Counted from the first letter of the stretch, positions 34,661-47,080 are shown. The stretch is DNA of 64,000 nt from Epiperipatus broadwayi (GCA_028023455.1 JAQFVV010000184.1:560001-624000), one strand, 5' to 3'. Notes: a model not told the origin generated them from the letters alone. Made by a program: numbers and translations.

Positions 34661-35986
34661 CACATGGGTCTCTTTTTATGTGGTAGACATATTCCACAGA
34701 AAACTGTAAAATATTGCACAAAAATAGATTTAACTTACTTTGAAAAATTTGGGATACATGCCATAATTTTCAAAGATCGCATAAAACAAAAGCAACAAGA
34801 TAAAATTACTTTAAAATTCGCATAAAAAAAAATAAGGAAATAAAGTATGACTAAAAAAAATTTTAAATATTTGAAAAAAATTGTTAAAAGACAAAGGTTT
34901 TTTTTTACTTTTTTTATTAACTATTTAATTTCTTCAAAACAATATGTTTTTATATGTAATTTATTTTACATTTTTTCATATATATTTTAATCATCATCGA
35001 AATTGACAATATGTGGGTTCATTTGTGAACTGGTGAGAAATCAGATTCGTCACAAGAGGAAACACAAACAGCAAAATTAGTGCCAACTTCAGTCTCATGC
35101 TGTGTTAATGGTTTTCTGGTGACAATGTAATTGGTGATTAAACTTTGAGATGATTTTGCTAATTGTTTATGAAGCTCACAATATCCATACATACAATTAT
35201 TTAGCTCTTGGAATTTAAGAGCTCATTCATAATTTGTGTCATTAACAAGAAAATGATTTTCCAATTGATTAGAAAGCTGAAGATTTTCTCAAATTATTTT
35301 TTGCTGTGAAAGTAACAGGTTTCACTTCTGTTTCATTATCTTTTTCTAGATCTTCTATGGTATCTAAACTTATTGCAATAAAATCATTGTCATTTAAGGC
35401 ATTATACTCAAGCAATTTGTCTATATCATTCTGGCTAAAGGAATCAAAACCTTCTCCACCAATATCATGTGCCAAAGTAATTATTTCATCTGATAATGAT
35501 GATGTGTGAATAGCTGCATTGTTTTCAAGACATGTAGTCCAAATCTTTTTTCAACAGGCATTTAAAGTGTGTGGTCTTATTTGAGTAACAGCAAATGCCA
35601 TGTGATTTATACAATCAAAGATTGTAAATTTTTTCCAAACATCAGTTACTGCTGTTGACTCATTTTCTAGTTTATCCAACACTGCTACTCACCTTTTAAA
35701 ATAAACTTGCAGACACTAAATGATTAAATGATTACTCTTTAAAAGGCAAAAATAGAATGTGGTTTAAAATGCAAAAACACAACATGCATAGTATAGCCAT
35801 CTATAGTGTTTGAACAGATTTACATTATAATCTTGTAAAATTTAATGTGTGTATATAAAATGGGGAAGTTCTGATTTTAAGTGACATATGAACTTCTTTA
35901 TTGCATAAAAGAAAACCGTATAAAAAGATATTAAAAAGAAACATGAATCGCATAACTTCAAAACTGCATAAAAAGAGACCCAGGTG
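34661..35986 (-). mobile_element. pogo/Tigger DNA transposon with TA flanks
   Basis: The ends are CACATGGGTCTCTTTTTATG (34661-34680) and CATAAAAAGAGACCCAGGTG (35967-35986), inverted repeats matching at 19 of 20 bases. Each is flanked by TA (34659-34660 and 35987-35988), the duplication made by Tc1/mariner/pogo elements. The 1.3-kb element carries a remnant of the transposase C-terminal part on the minus strand. It lacks room for the full DNA-binding and DDE domains, so it is an internally deleted copy. Confidence 0.85.
35000..35700 (-). pseudogene. Tigger-type transposase C-terminal remnant
   Basis: Minus-strand translation gives DVWKKFTIFDCINHMAFAV and RPHTLNAC-stop-KKIW, then LAHDIGGEGFDSFSQNDIDK and LLEYNALNDNDFI. 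This matches the region after the DDE domain of Tigger/Jerky-type transposases, where a 'TLNACWKKLW' stretch precedes a 'GFxxxxxxDIxELL' helix. The Trp codon of that stretch is now TGA. Reading continues past 35269 only with several stops. The catalytic Asp residues are not present. The opposite-strand frame at 35306-35509 is a shadow. Confidence 0.7.
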
Positions 35987-35988
35987 TA

Positions 35989-36790
35989 TAAAATTTAAAC
36001 TAAATTTGTTTATATTTATTAATATGCATAGTTATTGTAAGTATATTTTTAAAGATGGAAGTGCATGATTACTGTTGCATGGCATCTGATAAAATGAAAA
36101 CTTAAAATTCATGTGATAATCTATTGACATTGCCAGTGATTTATGATTTTCATTATCTTTTTGGATATAAATAAAATTTTAGATAAATGATTAGAAAAAT
36201 ACTGTTATCAAGTATATAATTTCAATTAGCAACTACAGTTTCTAATTAGTAATTAAAATTTACCTTAAAAATACAAGGAAAATTACCATTAAAACTATTA
36301 ATACTCACACATAATATATACATACTGTAACCAGTTGGGTTACATCACACACACTAATATAGTGTATGTGAATATAGTATATGTAAAATAAAGGAAAAGT
36401 AGAAATAAACACAGAATAAATTTTTGTAGATATTTTTTTCTATATTTCCTAAAATAAAATATAATAAGGGTTAAATAACTCTGGATTTAAAATAATATTT
36501 TATTGTTTATAAATTAAACTTTTAAAAGGTCTGAATAAATATAAATATTGTATTATTATTATTATTATTCTGATTGTGAAATGTAAAAAACACAATATTG
36601 TTTTCAAATTTTTTTAATTAATTAAACAAATTTTTTATCTATTAGAAATCTCCTAAGTAAAAACATGTATATGTTTTTAAGGGGATTAGAGAGCTAAAAA
36701 TAAAAACTCTGTTTGTAATCAAAGTGTTGTTAACACCTCAGATGAGTTTATAAAAGACTGATTAAAAATATATCAGTTAGTTCAGCTGCA
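35989..36790. other. AT-rich stretch without a gene
   Basis: Nothing recognised; a short ATT run lies at 36552-36569. Confidence 0.5.
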
Positions 36791-36844
36791 GAGTTGGTTA
36801 CAATATTTTGTTGCAACTTGATGAAGGGTAGCAGTTGGTTTTAG

Positions 36845-36920
36845 CTGAACATATAGTTGGCAGAACATTAGATTGTGGAGCTGCCAATATTTCCTTTGCA
36901 GGAGTTTGAAATTCACCTAG
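36845..36920 (+). repeat. possible tRNA-derived repeat
   Basis: ATAGTTGGCAGAACATTAGA resembles a tRNA A-box region and GGAGTTTGAAATTCACC a decayed B-box, about 50 bp apart. The spacing and order fit a SINE head, but no flanking duplication was found. Confidence 0.35.
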
Positions 36921-37279
36921 AGAAAGTGACCCACTTCTTTCTGTAGAAATTCATAGCCTTAATAACATGGAGGATGGTTGCTTGTCTAAAATTCTATCAA
37001 ACCAAGACAGCTGATTGCCTGAATTAATCCTAGATAGAGCAGAAACCAATTATAAATCAAGATTTTACATGGATTGCATATTTTTATCTGATGATGACAA
37101 CAAACATGGATTATATTTTTCTAATGGACCAAAAGAACCAGCTTGCTAAACAAATAATTATAAATATGCTAGCTATCTAAAGGCAGAGAAGAACAGATAA
37201 AAATATATACAGCTGTGGTGAGTAAGGTTATATATGATAACAAACTTTTAAATAATTTCTTTAATAAAATTACATTTTG

Positions 37280-37735
37280 AAAGTGATGCATGAATTTGTA
37301 CTTTTTATGTTTATGGTGAGTATATGGTTGAGCACGGCTGTGTGGATGCAATGTGTTTATGGTGCTCCGAAGTATATGTTCAGCACTGTCTAGACCTAGA
37401 TATTGAGCTCCCAGGGTAGTCCAGCAGTGTATATGTAGGCCTCATGAATAGGCCTTGGTCTCATGAATAGACCTTTTCTAAAGCCCCTAAGACTCACAAG
37501 AGATGAGCAGGGCTGGCTCAGTGCCTGATATTTTTTTTCTGGATACTATTTCTTGTGCATGATCTGTCTAGGTACTTAGAGGGGCAGTGCTTAAAAATGA
37601 GGTATTTTCTCACGACATCATGGGGCATTGTGTACTTGGTCCATGCTTGACTATCTACTTATCATGGCATGAAGAGCTGCACTTCACGTATTCACTTTTC
37701 CTCTCTCACCTTGCCTATTTCATCAGCATTAACTA
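37280..37735 (+). repeat. interspersed repeat, copy B (partner at 28890-29350)
   Basis: Same orientation and length as copy A, with many transitions and small indels. No open frame is shared by both copies, so it is unlikely to be protein-coding. Confidence 0.8.
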
Positions 37736-37739
37736 ATCA

Positions 37740-38875
37740 AGCAGAATGACATTTAGAAATTTATATTTTCTTAATTCTCTAAAACGATTGTATATTTCGT
37801 TTATTAAAAAAAAAAAAAAGACATTTTAAATCAATCAACAATCATCTGTCAAAAATTTGATAGTACTTGTTTCAAGAAAAAGACTATTCAGCAAAGAGAA
37901 TAAAATTGCGAGAATAATCTGTAATAATTTTATTGTGATAAATACTAATGTTATGTAGATAAATTAATATATCGCACGTCTGTGCAAATTAGATATATAT
38001 ATATATGCGTTTCAGTAAACCTACTATGTAAATGTATTTCATTTAACTGAAACTTTAATCATTTATTATATTTATATATAATTTAAGATTTGGATAATTA
38101 TTTTGCAGCAAGTCAAATAGATTATTTCACGCACGCACACACATGTATATGTGCGTATGTTATCAATTATAACACATATGTAAATTTTAATCATTTTTTG
38201 TTGTTATTGAATGTCAATTGAAATAGATTAATTGTATATTATAAATCGCGTGTCTGTGCGCCTATATATATAAACCATAGTAATAACTTGGATTGTAAAT
38301 TTTAATTTTGTAAATCAATGTAACAATTTAAATTTTGAATAGGAATTATGTAAATTAATGTGAAAACTTGAATTTTGTAGTAATCTTATAAATTACAGAG
38401 TGATGACTGTATTATTGTGTACTTTTCAAAATCAGAACCCTTATAAGACCTTAATCATTTAATTGTTAAAAATTGTATTCCATCATCTCTTGGTCACATA
38501 CAGTAATAGAGCCCATGTTCTCTGAGCTAGATTTCGGACACAGATAAATGGGGATGTGCACTTAGTGCTATGGGCATCCAGTGATGATCAATCATCCTCC
38601 TGGTTGGCGCATAAGATTATACTCTTTAAAGCCCATGCACTATATTTTATTTTAATTTAATCTTGTTAAAAATTTAATTTTATAGTTGGCCAGTACATTA
38701 ATGGTACTAAGTGGCCAGAGCATTGATGATGATCAGCATGTTTTAAATGTCCCAGCATTATTGTTCTATTTCTGATTATTGTGTATTTTAATGGATGGGC
38801 ACTAAACTGGTGCATCCAAGTTATGTTTATATAATTGCCCAAGCTGGCAAAGGCTCAGAAGTTAGCCTGGTCTAC
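37740..38875. other. stretch without a gene
   Basis: AT-rich with a slightly GC-richer segment at 38500-38625 (for example GGATGTGCACTTAGTGCTATGG) that may be an old repeat; no open frame or RNA gene recognised. Confidence 0.45.
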
Positions 38876-38881
38876 AGAAGA

Positions 38882-39011
38882 CCCATTTCCAATCCAGTCA
38901 CAAGGTTGACTGGTTTATATAATTTCCCATTTCCAATCCAGTCACAAGGTTGACTGTTGATTCATATTTTTATTGTTCAAATCCAGCCACAAGATGGACT
39001 GTTGATTTATT
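38882..39011 (+). repeat. three-unit tandem repeat
   Basis: CCATTTCCAATCCAGTCACA / AGGTTGACTG occurs at 38883 and 38927. A diverged third unit (AAATCCAGCCACAAGATGGA) starts near 38979. Units are about 44 and 52 bp apart. Confidence 0.85.
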
Positions 39012-39493
39012 GTATTAATTTGTTTATTCCCATTAATGATGATAAATGGTATTTGAGTAGTACTCATATTTATTTTGACTTATTGATAATGCTGGTTGAT
39101 AATAATTATGCTTTAGTTGCTCTTTTGAGTTAACTGGTTGATCTCTCAATGTTCTCAGAGATTATCTAATCTCATAGTCTTATATTTTAAAATATACTTA
39201 TATATACTTTTGTAATTATTGATATTTCATTTTAAATGGACTGTGAGTGATGATTTCCCATCACCCCAGATTTATACCACCTTCTCACCCCAGGTTCATA
39301 CCATATATCACCCACCCCCCATCCCGTTACAATACATATATTCATGAATGTGATAAAAATATTATAAATATAAGTTCACCAATTTGTTTCAAAAAATGTT
39401 TTATTTTGTCATTAAAATTGGTATATAGAAATACTAAATAATAATTAAATTAGAAAATCATATAATTTTTTTCTTCACCACATCTATGCCTTC

Positions 39494-39755
39494 TATTATA
39501 AACTTTAGTAATTAATAGAGGCAGATGATAGTGATTAATAAATTCCTATCCAGTGCTGTTTCATCCAATAACCTCAAACTAGTTTTAAACTTATAGCTTT
39601 CATCAATGAAAAGCTTTGGATCTTGGACCAGGGTCTGAGTTCTAGAATCTAATACACCTTCCCTCTGCCAGCCATCACTTTACCTTTCTGTCTCAATATA
39701 AACCTATCAGCCTAATTTGAGAAACATTTGTTTTTCTATTCTAGGCAACTTGCCT
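39494..39755 (+). repeat. half copy of the foldback repeat at 39968-40460
   Basis: This segment matches 39968-40215 in direct orientation: GCAGATGATAGTG, AATCCAGTGCTGT-like, TTTGGATCTTGGA and TCTAATACACC blocks. The inverted second arm is absent here. Confidence 0.8.
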
Positions 39756-39849
39756 AAATGAAATTAACAACTGCAGACACTGCTACCTTATCACCAGGAA
39801 TAAGTATAACATCAATAAAATTGTCACACAACTCTATCACATGACCAGC

Positions 39850-39960
39850 TTATTCAATGTTGTTTTAGCATCATAGCTGCCTTTTAAGCAGCTGGCCTGG
39901 GTTTGCTTCCCAGTCAATGTTTTGACATATAAAAAATAAAAAGCAAAAAAAATAAAAACT
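39850..39960 (+). repeat. tRNA-lysine-like SINE head
   Basis: GCTGCCTTTTAAGCAGC (39879-39895) folds as a 5-bp stem with the loop CTTTTAA, whose centre TTT is a lysine anticodon. CTGGGTTTGCTTCCCAG (39901-39917) forms a 5-bp T-arm with a 7-base loop. The D-arm side is decayed and the acceptor stem is not closed, so this is not a working tRNA. An A-rich tail follows, with a TTTTGACATATAAAAAATAA end like the SINE at 17422-17529. It sits between the two direct copies of the 39494/39968 repeat. Confidence 0.6.
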
Positions 39961-39967
39961 ATGACAC

Positions 39968-40460
39968 TTATTGTAAGCTTTGTAATCAATAAATGCAGAT
40001 GATAGTGCTTAATAAATCTCTATCCAGAGCTGTCCTATTCAATATCACCAGACTAGTTTCAAGCTTACAACTTTCATCATCAAGAAACTTTGAATCTTGA
40101 ATCAGTGTCTGGACCCTTTGGATATAATACACTTTTTCTCTGCTTGTCATCAATTACCTTTCTATTTATTATCAAGCTAACAACCCAATTTGAAAAACAT
40201 ATAAATATTTATAATCTGAGTCAATTTTCTCATACAGGTTGTCTTAGATTAGAAAACATTTATATGTTTTTCAATTAGGTTGAAGCTTGATAGTAAATCA
40301 AAAAGATAAATGATGGCTGGCAGAACAAAGGTGAATTAGATTCAAAGTTCTTCACTTATGAAAGGTGTATACTTTAAACTAGTCTGGAAATATTGGATGA
40401 CAATACTGGATGGGAATTTATTAAGTATTATCTATGCATATATTAATTTCTAAAGCTCAC
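39968..40460. repeat. foldback (palindromic) repeat of about 490 bp
   Basis: Left arm 39968-40213 and right arm 40254-40460 are imperfect inverted copies around a loop of about 40 bp. The inner edges pair well (CAAGCTAACAACCCAATTTG on the left, CAATTAGGTTGAAGCTTG on the right). No coding frame; the 62-codon frame at 40090-40278 spans the arm and loop. Confidence 0.8.
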
Positions 40461-42295
40461 AGGAAGTGGCATAGATGTGAAGAAAAAAAGCATGCTGATG
40501 AAAACAGAATTGAGTAATCTGAAGTCATGTGATAGAATCATTTGATATTTTATTGGTTTTAATATCATATAATGTTTGAACACATAAGTGACATGTAGTA
40601 ATTTTCTATCCAGGTAACTTTAATTCTCTAATATATCACTACTCCTGAGATAATGTATAGAAAACTTTTATCTACTGTCCATATTATATGATTATCTTTG
40701 ATAACCAAGAATCCAATAAATAATAAAAATTAAATACTTAGAGATTTAAACCTATGTAATACAAATTAATGTTTTGGCTGCTTATTTCAAAACTATGATT
40801 TTTAAAAAATTATTATTCTATCCCTGACTTTAGTCAGAAGTATAGACCTAAAGAACAAAGATAAACAAATGATATAATAAGCAAAACATACATAAACATC
40901 ATAAAAATTATAGCAAAATAGACTATTTTCAAATTTAACTGAGAAAGTAATAAAATATCAATACAATTAAATCACAATATGTGCTATATCAATATATAAC
41001 ACTTCAATGAAGTGTCTTCCAGAAGGAAAATTAAAAGATCATAAAATATGGTACCTTTCCTTTTCTTTTTTTTTTTATAAAAAAAAACAACAACTAGTGT
41101 GCATATAAAACTGAAATAAATTAACTACGTTTTCTTTCTTCCATTTCATTACATGAGTTATAATTTTACTATTTTTAATTTTCCATAATAAATTTCTTTA
41201 CAAAATATTTCCAAAAATATAAATAAACAAAAAAATAAAAATATCAAAATTTGTAAATTTTGCAATATCGCAAATCTTTTTTTTTTTAATCTGAGAGCAT
41301 TGCATGTGGTCCTATTTATTAATAATGTTTCTTCAGGTTGCATTGAAAGTAGATTTATTTTATTCTTAATTTTTATGTGATATGGTATTTTATGTAATAA
41401 AATATATTCTAAGCAATAAAATCAAAAGTTTTGTGAAATTTAAAAAAATTTATAAAATATCTTTCTTAAGTGATAAAATGAAAGTTATCAATTTAGAAAT
41501 GACAAGAAGCAATAACTATAAAACATTTTTATATTGTGTCAGAAACTTACAGTTTGAAGAATTTAATTGATAATCTGAAATGTATAACTGCAAGAAGTGG
41601 TGATTGTATAAATTCTGAAGTCAATACAGACTTAAAAACATAAGAGCATTATCTGCGAACAATAAGACTGCTATTATGTTTCCATAGAAGTATTAAAGAA
41701 AAATAATATCATCCAGAAAGTCTGATACTTTGCTATGTATTTTATTTATGCAATAAGCTTTTATTATTTTTATTTATGAATGAATGTGAATGAGTGAACA
41801 CAAACCCAGTAATTATATATATAAATGTGCTCCCTCACCTTATTATTACATTATTATCCATTTTTAATTTTGTTTATACTATAATTTTAATTTATATGTG
41901 AATACTATAAACATAAAAAGTGTCTACATTATATATATGTATGTGAGGTTCAATAAGTAATATATATCTATTGTAATCAAAGCTCATCAATAAAATGTGA
42001 GCTATTATACACAATGTCTGATATTTGCAAGAACATGGTTCAAATTACAGTAGATATTGTGGCTTCACTGTAACTAAATGTATGATTACACCATCATTAA
42101 TATAAAAAAAAGAATAAATTTAATCATGAGCTGAAAACATATAAATGTGTGCTATCTTTTTATATGGTCAAAACTACATAATTCAATTTTAATTTTTAAT
42201 GATTAGTGCTGTAACAGTAGCTGGGTTCGAACCTAGTTAGCAACTTAAGCAGAGACCATAAGTTTTAATTGTGGTTGGTATTATTAATTAAAATA
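40461..42295. other. AT-rich stretch without a gene
   Basis: No gene. GCTGGGTTCGAACCTAG at 42220-42236 contains a palindromic B-box-like GGTTCGAACC, suggesting a decayed tRNA-derived repeat of uncertain orientation. Confidence 0.45.
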
Positions 42296-42300
42296 ACTCA

Positions 42301-42312
42301 ATATATATATAT

Positions 42313-42380
<68 letters not shown>
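42301..42380. repeat. (AT)n microsatellite
   Basis: About 80 bp of TA dinucleotides with two interruptions. The minus-strand frame of Tyr/Ile repeats over it is an artefact. Confidence 0.95.
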
Positions 42381-42381
<1 letters not shown>

Positions 42382-42437
42382 TATTCATTTGAATCCTGTT
42401 ACAGGAGAGTGTAAAATGAATGCAGTAAACATTAAAA

Positions 42438-42537
42438 CCATATAATTCTATAATTAAAACCACTTCTTTTCTTTTCAAAAACTTTATTTGATGTTTTTGA
42501 AAAGAAAAGAAGTGGTTTTAATTATAGAATTATATGG
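42438..42537. repeat. perfect 45-bp inverted repeat with 10-base loop
   Basis: 42438-42482 and 42493-42537 are exact reverse complements (45 of 45), separated by TTTATTTGAT. The arms contain AAAACCACTTCTTTTC. A partial third echo (TTTTTGAAAAGAAAA) occurs near 42554. No open frame or transposon end was identified. Confidence 0.95.
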
Positions 42538-42569
42538 CTATATGTACTGTATATTTTTGAAAAGAAAAA

Positions 42570-43140
42570 AGGATTGAATCGTGATTAGAAACAGAAGTAA
42601 ACATTAAAAGTGCAACCTATACAGATAATCATGATACATATTGTGTGATAGATATATATATTAAATACTAACAAATATTTAGGTGAAAATGAAAGAGAGC
42701 AGTTGTGCACAGAGTTGTGTTTCAGTGATTTTGTAAAATGTAGGTATTTTGATTTATTATATTGTGTTATGATTTTAAAATAATACTTGTAGCGCATGTT
42801 TCTTAACTAAAATAACATAAAGTATATAATATTAAAGAGAGTTTAAAATTGGCAAGCAGTGCCACAGGCAATATTTCTGTTAATGACATTTGTCATTAAA
42901 ATTCTAAGAACTCTGTTGAATAAATAGGAACAATGGAAACTTGCTGGCACTAAAAGCATTCCAGAAATAGAGGTCATCAGTGGATGGATAGATCCAAAGG
43001 AGAAAAATTATGAAGGTTACACGAAAAGAGAGAGAACTATTTTTTTAAGAAAGGAAAAAAAAGATAAAAAAAGAGAAGTAATTTGGAATTGACCAAGTAG
43101 GGAAGCAGATCAATGAGTCATTAAAGAAATTAATGAAAAA
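42570..43140. other. stretch without a gene
   Basis: A/T-rich; purine-rich near 43020-43080. Nothing supported. Confidence 0.45.
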
Positions 43141-43149
43141 GGAAATACT

Positions 43150-43349
43150 TTAGTTCAATTTATAAATCTCCATAGAAATGCATCCCATAGAAATGTTGGG
43201 GTAAGCGAATTGCGTAGATACATTAGGCTGGCCCCATGTATAGCTGTCTGAACCTGCCTGAATATGACATTTGTTGTGGAAAGTTAAGGATCTAATTCTA
43301 CCAAATGGATTGTTCAAGTGACTACCAACAAATATAACAACCATACCAT
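43150..43349 (-). CDS. exon-like open frame, unidentified
   Basis: The minus-strand frame encodes about 66 codons including MVVIFVGSHLNNPFGRIRSL and later YTWGQPNVSTQFAYPNISMG, ending in TAA at 43152-43150. Its residue composition is balanced, with several Gly, Pro, Ser, Trp and Cys, unlike chance frames here. A TTTTATGCAG acceptor-like sequence precedes codon 1 of the likely coding part. I do not recognise the protein. It could be a host exon or a fragment of a mobile element gene. Confidence 0.3.
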
Positions 43350-43389
43350 CTGCATAAAACACCTATCTAATGACTAAAGGGGAAAGTAA

Positions 43390-46300
43390 TAACTGTGCAA
43401 TGCTGGGAACCTTATTCACCATACCAATTAATTATTATTCATAAGACAATCTCCAGTATGAAACTGTAAGCTTACAGAGGATCCACCCTAAATCATGAAT
43501 GTTTGTCCTCCAAAGAGGTAATTATGACTTTATATCTATAATTAATGAACATTTTATGTATTAGTGGAGTAAAAAAACATGCGCTTTAGTGAAATGTTAA
43601 GAAATATTTTTTTTGTTGTTAAAGTATTAATATATAAGTTCAGTTAACAAACAACTCTGACATATATAACTGTGGTCTTTCATAAATCTATGTATGGTAA
43701 AATAATATTGATTTAATGAATAAATTAGGTGTTTGAAATAAAATAGATATGTGAATGTACTAATAAATGTTATAAATTAAATTAGGAAATACATATTTAT
43801 TTGGATTGTAAGTTGTATGATTCACATAGTATCCATATGAAAGTATAAATAATTTACCTTTATTTATTACATGAATACCATTCTTCAGATAGATTTATCT
43901 CCCATGCCTTGAGAATGAGGTAGTCTGGATATTTCATCCTAGAGACCACTAGAAACTTTTAGTTTGTGTTTTTGAAGATATAATTCTTACTGTTAGATAA
44001 GATTGGCACTTGAGAATGGATTAGTCATCACTCATAAATATATCTATCAAAGCAAAGGTCAATAATCTGATCATACCTGAAGGATTGGTAAAAGATCAGG
44101 TATTTGATGTTAAAGTGCATTGCCACTCATTTGTTTAATCCATATTAATGTTGGGCTCATTCTCCTGCTAATAGTGACATAGTATTAATAATAATCAATA
44201 TTAAAGGAAAAGGGTAATTATATGCCAATAATTTTTTAAAAATTCCAGAATTTGAAAATCAGATTTGGCAAGTTAAAGCATTATCCATATTATTATAGGA
44301 TGAATATTTTCCAATTTGTTAATTATTAAATACTGATTTAATTTGCATTACCATTTTGTTGAAATTTAATTTTTTGTGCCCATAATATTTGAAATTAAAA
44401 CTCCTTTTGAAAATGTTTATTTTTAATAAAATGAAAGTCATTTATCTATTTTCATAAAACTTTTTGACATTACTTCTTATTTCTAAAACTTTATCTAGAT
44501 TCTAAAGTGTTTGTATGCACAATCCTTGTTAACAATTTAATGACATTTCTTCAAAAATACTATTCACACTAACTAATATATCATCATTAGATTTAAGTTT
44601 AATTTTGAATCCTATATATCTTGTACAAGAAATGTTCAGAAGTTATATCTGTTCCAAACATATTTAACATAACTTGAGATTAATTTTCCATAAGCAGATA
44701 ATCAATTTCAAGTTACCATAATGCTATGAATCAAAAAATTTATTCAGTAGAATGCCTCTGTTGCTCTCATTACATGGGTGGCACATTGTCTCTTTTACTT
44801 GTCAATAAAAAAAAATTAGTATACTAAAAAAAAAATTAAGCTTGATTTGACTCACATATATATACAAACCCACAAATATACATTCTTAAATATTACCTGA
44901 AAAAAATATTGATGAAAATGTGACATTCGGGTATTTTCAATGATTATGCGATTTCTTAATCTATGTTATTTGATCTCCTGTTTTTTATTAGCTTTGGATT
45001 TTTTTGTTGTTGTTGTAAATTATTGTTAATTTGAGCTTCTGCATTATTAGTTATATTTCTATCCCATTTTGATTACGTTGAGGTAAATTAACTCGAAAGT
45101 AAATTTCAGTAAATATTTTATAGTTTTGTAATTTAAAAAAAAATAATAATAATTTTGACATTGTATTGTCCGTATGTTACAATATCATGATGTTTAATTA
45201 TTTTACCCACTCTTGTCTTCACCACCATTTTGATATTAAACATTAAACGCAGTAAAACAGAAAACTAGCTGTTTACGATTAGTTGTATACTATCATTTTC
45301 TACATACTTACAATTTAAATTAAATGCTAATTTTGTTACAAAACTCGTACAATTATAAGGCAAATTATATGTATTCTATTTCTCTTATATTTTTAGTTTT
45401 ATTAAATCACAAATGTAAATTTTTCCGATTCTTTTATAAATAAATATTAAATAATTACGAAATAAATGTAGGTTAGTAACTATTTTAGCAATTACATTTA
45501 TATTCATAAATGTTTATAACCACACAATACTACTATATTTTATTATTATACTATTAAAGATGATTAGTTATCACTTTAATTAAAAAAAACAGTTTACCTG
45601 CTTCATGGTGGACCTAGTTCTTTTAAATCGTTTCTCATTAAAAATAGGAAAGGTAGAATTTTTAAACGTTATCACAAATATAAGTAGGGGGAATTATATC
45701 ATGCATAACAAAAATGAAACGCTACAAGAATATAAAACAGGTTTGACTTCCTATAACGCTAGTTAATCGAGGATTAAAATGTAAAACCTTATAAACAAAA
45801 AAAAAAAATTATCGGGAAAGGTATTTAATACACAGTCTATAAATATTTTGAGTGCTGAATTCAGATTACTAATAAAATGAACAACTGGTAGACTGTGAAA
45901 TAATAATTTTTATTGTCCAGTAAAATAAGATATTGAAAACTAAGTTTAGATCCTAATACTGACAAAATACCTGATACCTTTTAGAGAGATGTTGGTTCAT
46001 TAAAAATTAGTTGCTATTTCTGATACATTTCTATCTCTGTCTGTGGTAATTTTTAAATTCACATTTATTTTGATCTTACTATATTCAGTTGCTTAAAATA
46101 TATATAAGGCCTAGTCTACATGAACTTCATATACCATCAGTTATTATCTGAAAAATAGTAGCAATGAGATTATATACTTGTGTGATTATATTTTTATCTT
46201 TTGAAATACACAATCAGAAATTCTGATTCCAGTCATTTCTCTTTTTTTTTTTCACAGAATATACCTGATTATGCAAATTAGAAAAATACTCAACATGGAT

Positions 46301-46715
46301 TAAAGCTGCAACACAAATATTTGAGATGAGTGACTTTTACAAAACCTAGAATTGAGATAGGAATTTTATTTAGTAAAGTGATTGTATGCTTGGAAAGTTT
46401 TATTAGGAATTCTTATACCTTCCTATATATGTATATATGGAAGCTTTAAAAAAAAAAGTCTAAAATTATCTGCTTGATGAAATATGTGAAAGTCTCTGGA
46501 TTCGGTAGTTTTTTCATTTATATAAAAATAAATGCAATATAAGACTAAATTTACTTATTTTTTCTTTCTATCTATAAAAACATGGAATGTCCAAACTTAG
46601 CTTTCAAACTTTTCAAGGTCTAAACAAACAGTATTGAAGCAAAAATTTGTCAAGGTTTAAGATTATTATAGCTATTATTAGTAAAACTGGTCATCCAGAG
46701 AGAAGATAGATTATA
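43390..46715. other. AT-rich stretch without a gene
   Basis: No coherent open frame, repeat boundary or RNA gene recognised; possible intron or intergenic DNA. Confidence 0.5.
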
Positions 46716-46719
46716 CTCT

Positions 46720-46850
46720 GTATAGTTTGGTGTAGTTGGCAGAGTGTCCTACTTCAGATTGAGAGATCCCAGGATCAATTCTGGTGCTCACAGTTCTGGT
46801 GCTCAAACTTCTTAGAATCTCATGAGCAATAAAGCCATTAGCATTTTTTT
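46720..46850 (+). repeat. tRNA-derived SINE with shared 3' tail
   Basis: GTAGTTGGCAGAGTGTCC gives an A-box-like part and CAGGATCAATTCTGG a B-box-like part. The tail follows: AGTTCTGGTGCTCAAACTTC, TTAGAATCTCATGAGCAATA, AAGCCATT and a T run. This is the best preserved member of the family in the window. Confidence 0.7.
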
Positions 46851-46984
46851 TTTAGTCAAGTGAAAGAAGATTGCATAGAATGAAATCTGATGTTTTGAAA
46901 TTTCAAGAAGGGTCAATAAAAAAAATAATGATTTTGCAAAATGGTATTTGTGCCTATTTTATCATGCTCATGTGAAATTGATAA

Positions 46985-47080
46985 AGTTTAGTAAAACTCT
47001 AGCACTTGAAATCCACAAACTAAATCCAGTTCAAACTTTTATTAACTCTCAAACAATAAAGCCATTGATTTATTTTTTTA
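46985..47080 (+). repeat. decayed SINE with shared 3' tail
   Basis: The tail TTCAAACTTTTATTAACTCT, then CAAACAATAAAGCCATTGAT, matches the family; the head is poorly preserved. Confidence 0.45.

Noticed and set aside
42284-42478. Minus-strand Tyr/Ile repeat peptide
   Set aside because: Artefact of the (AT)n microsatellite.
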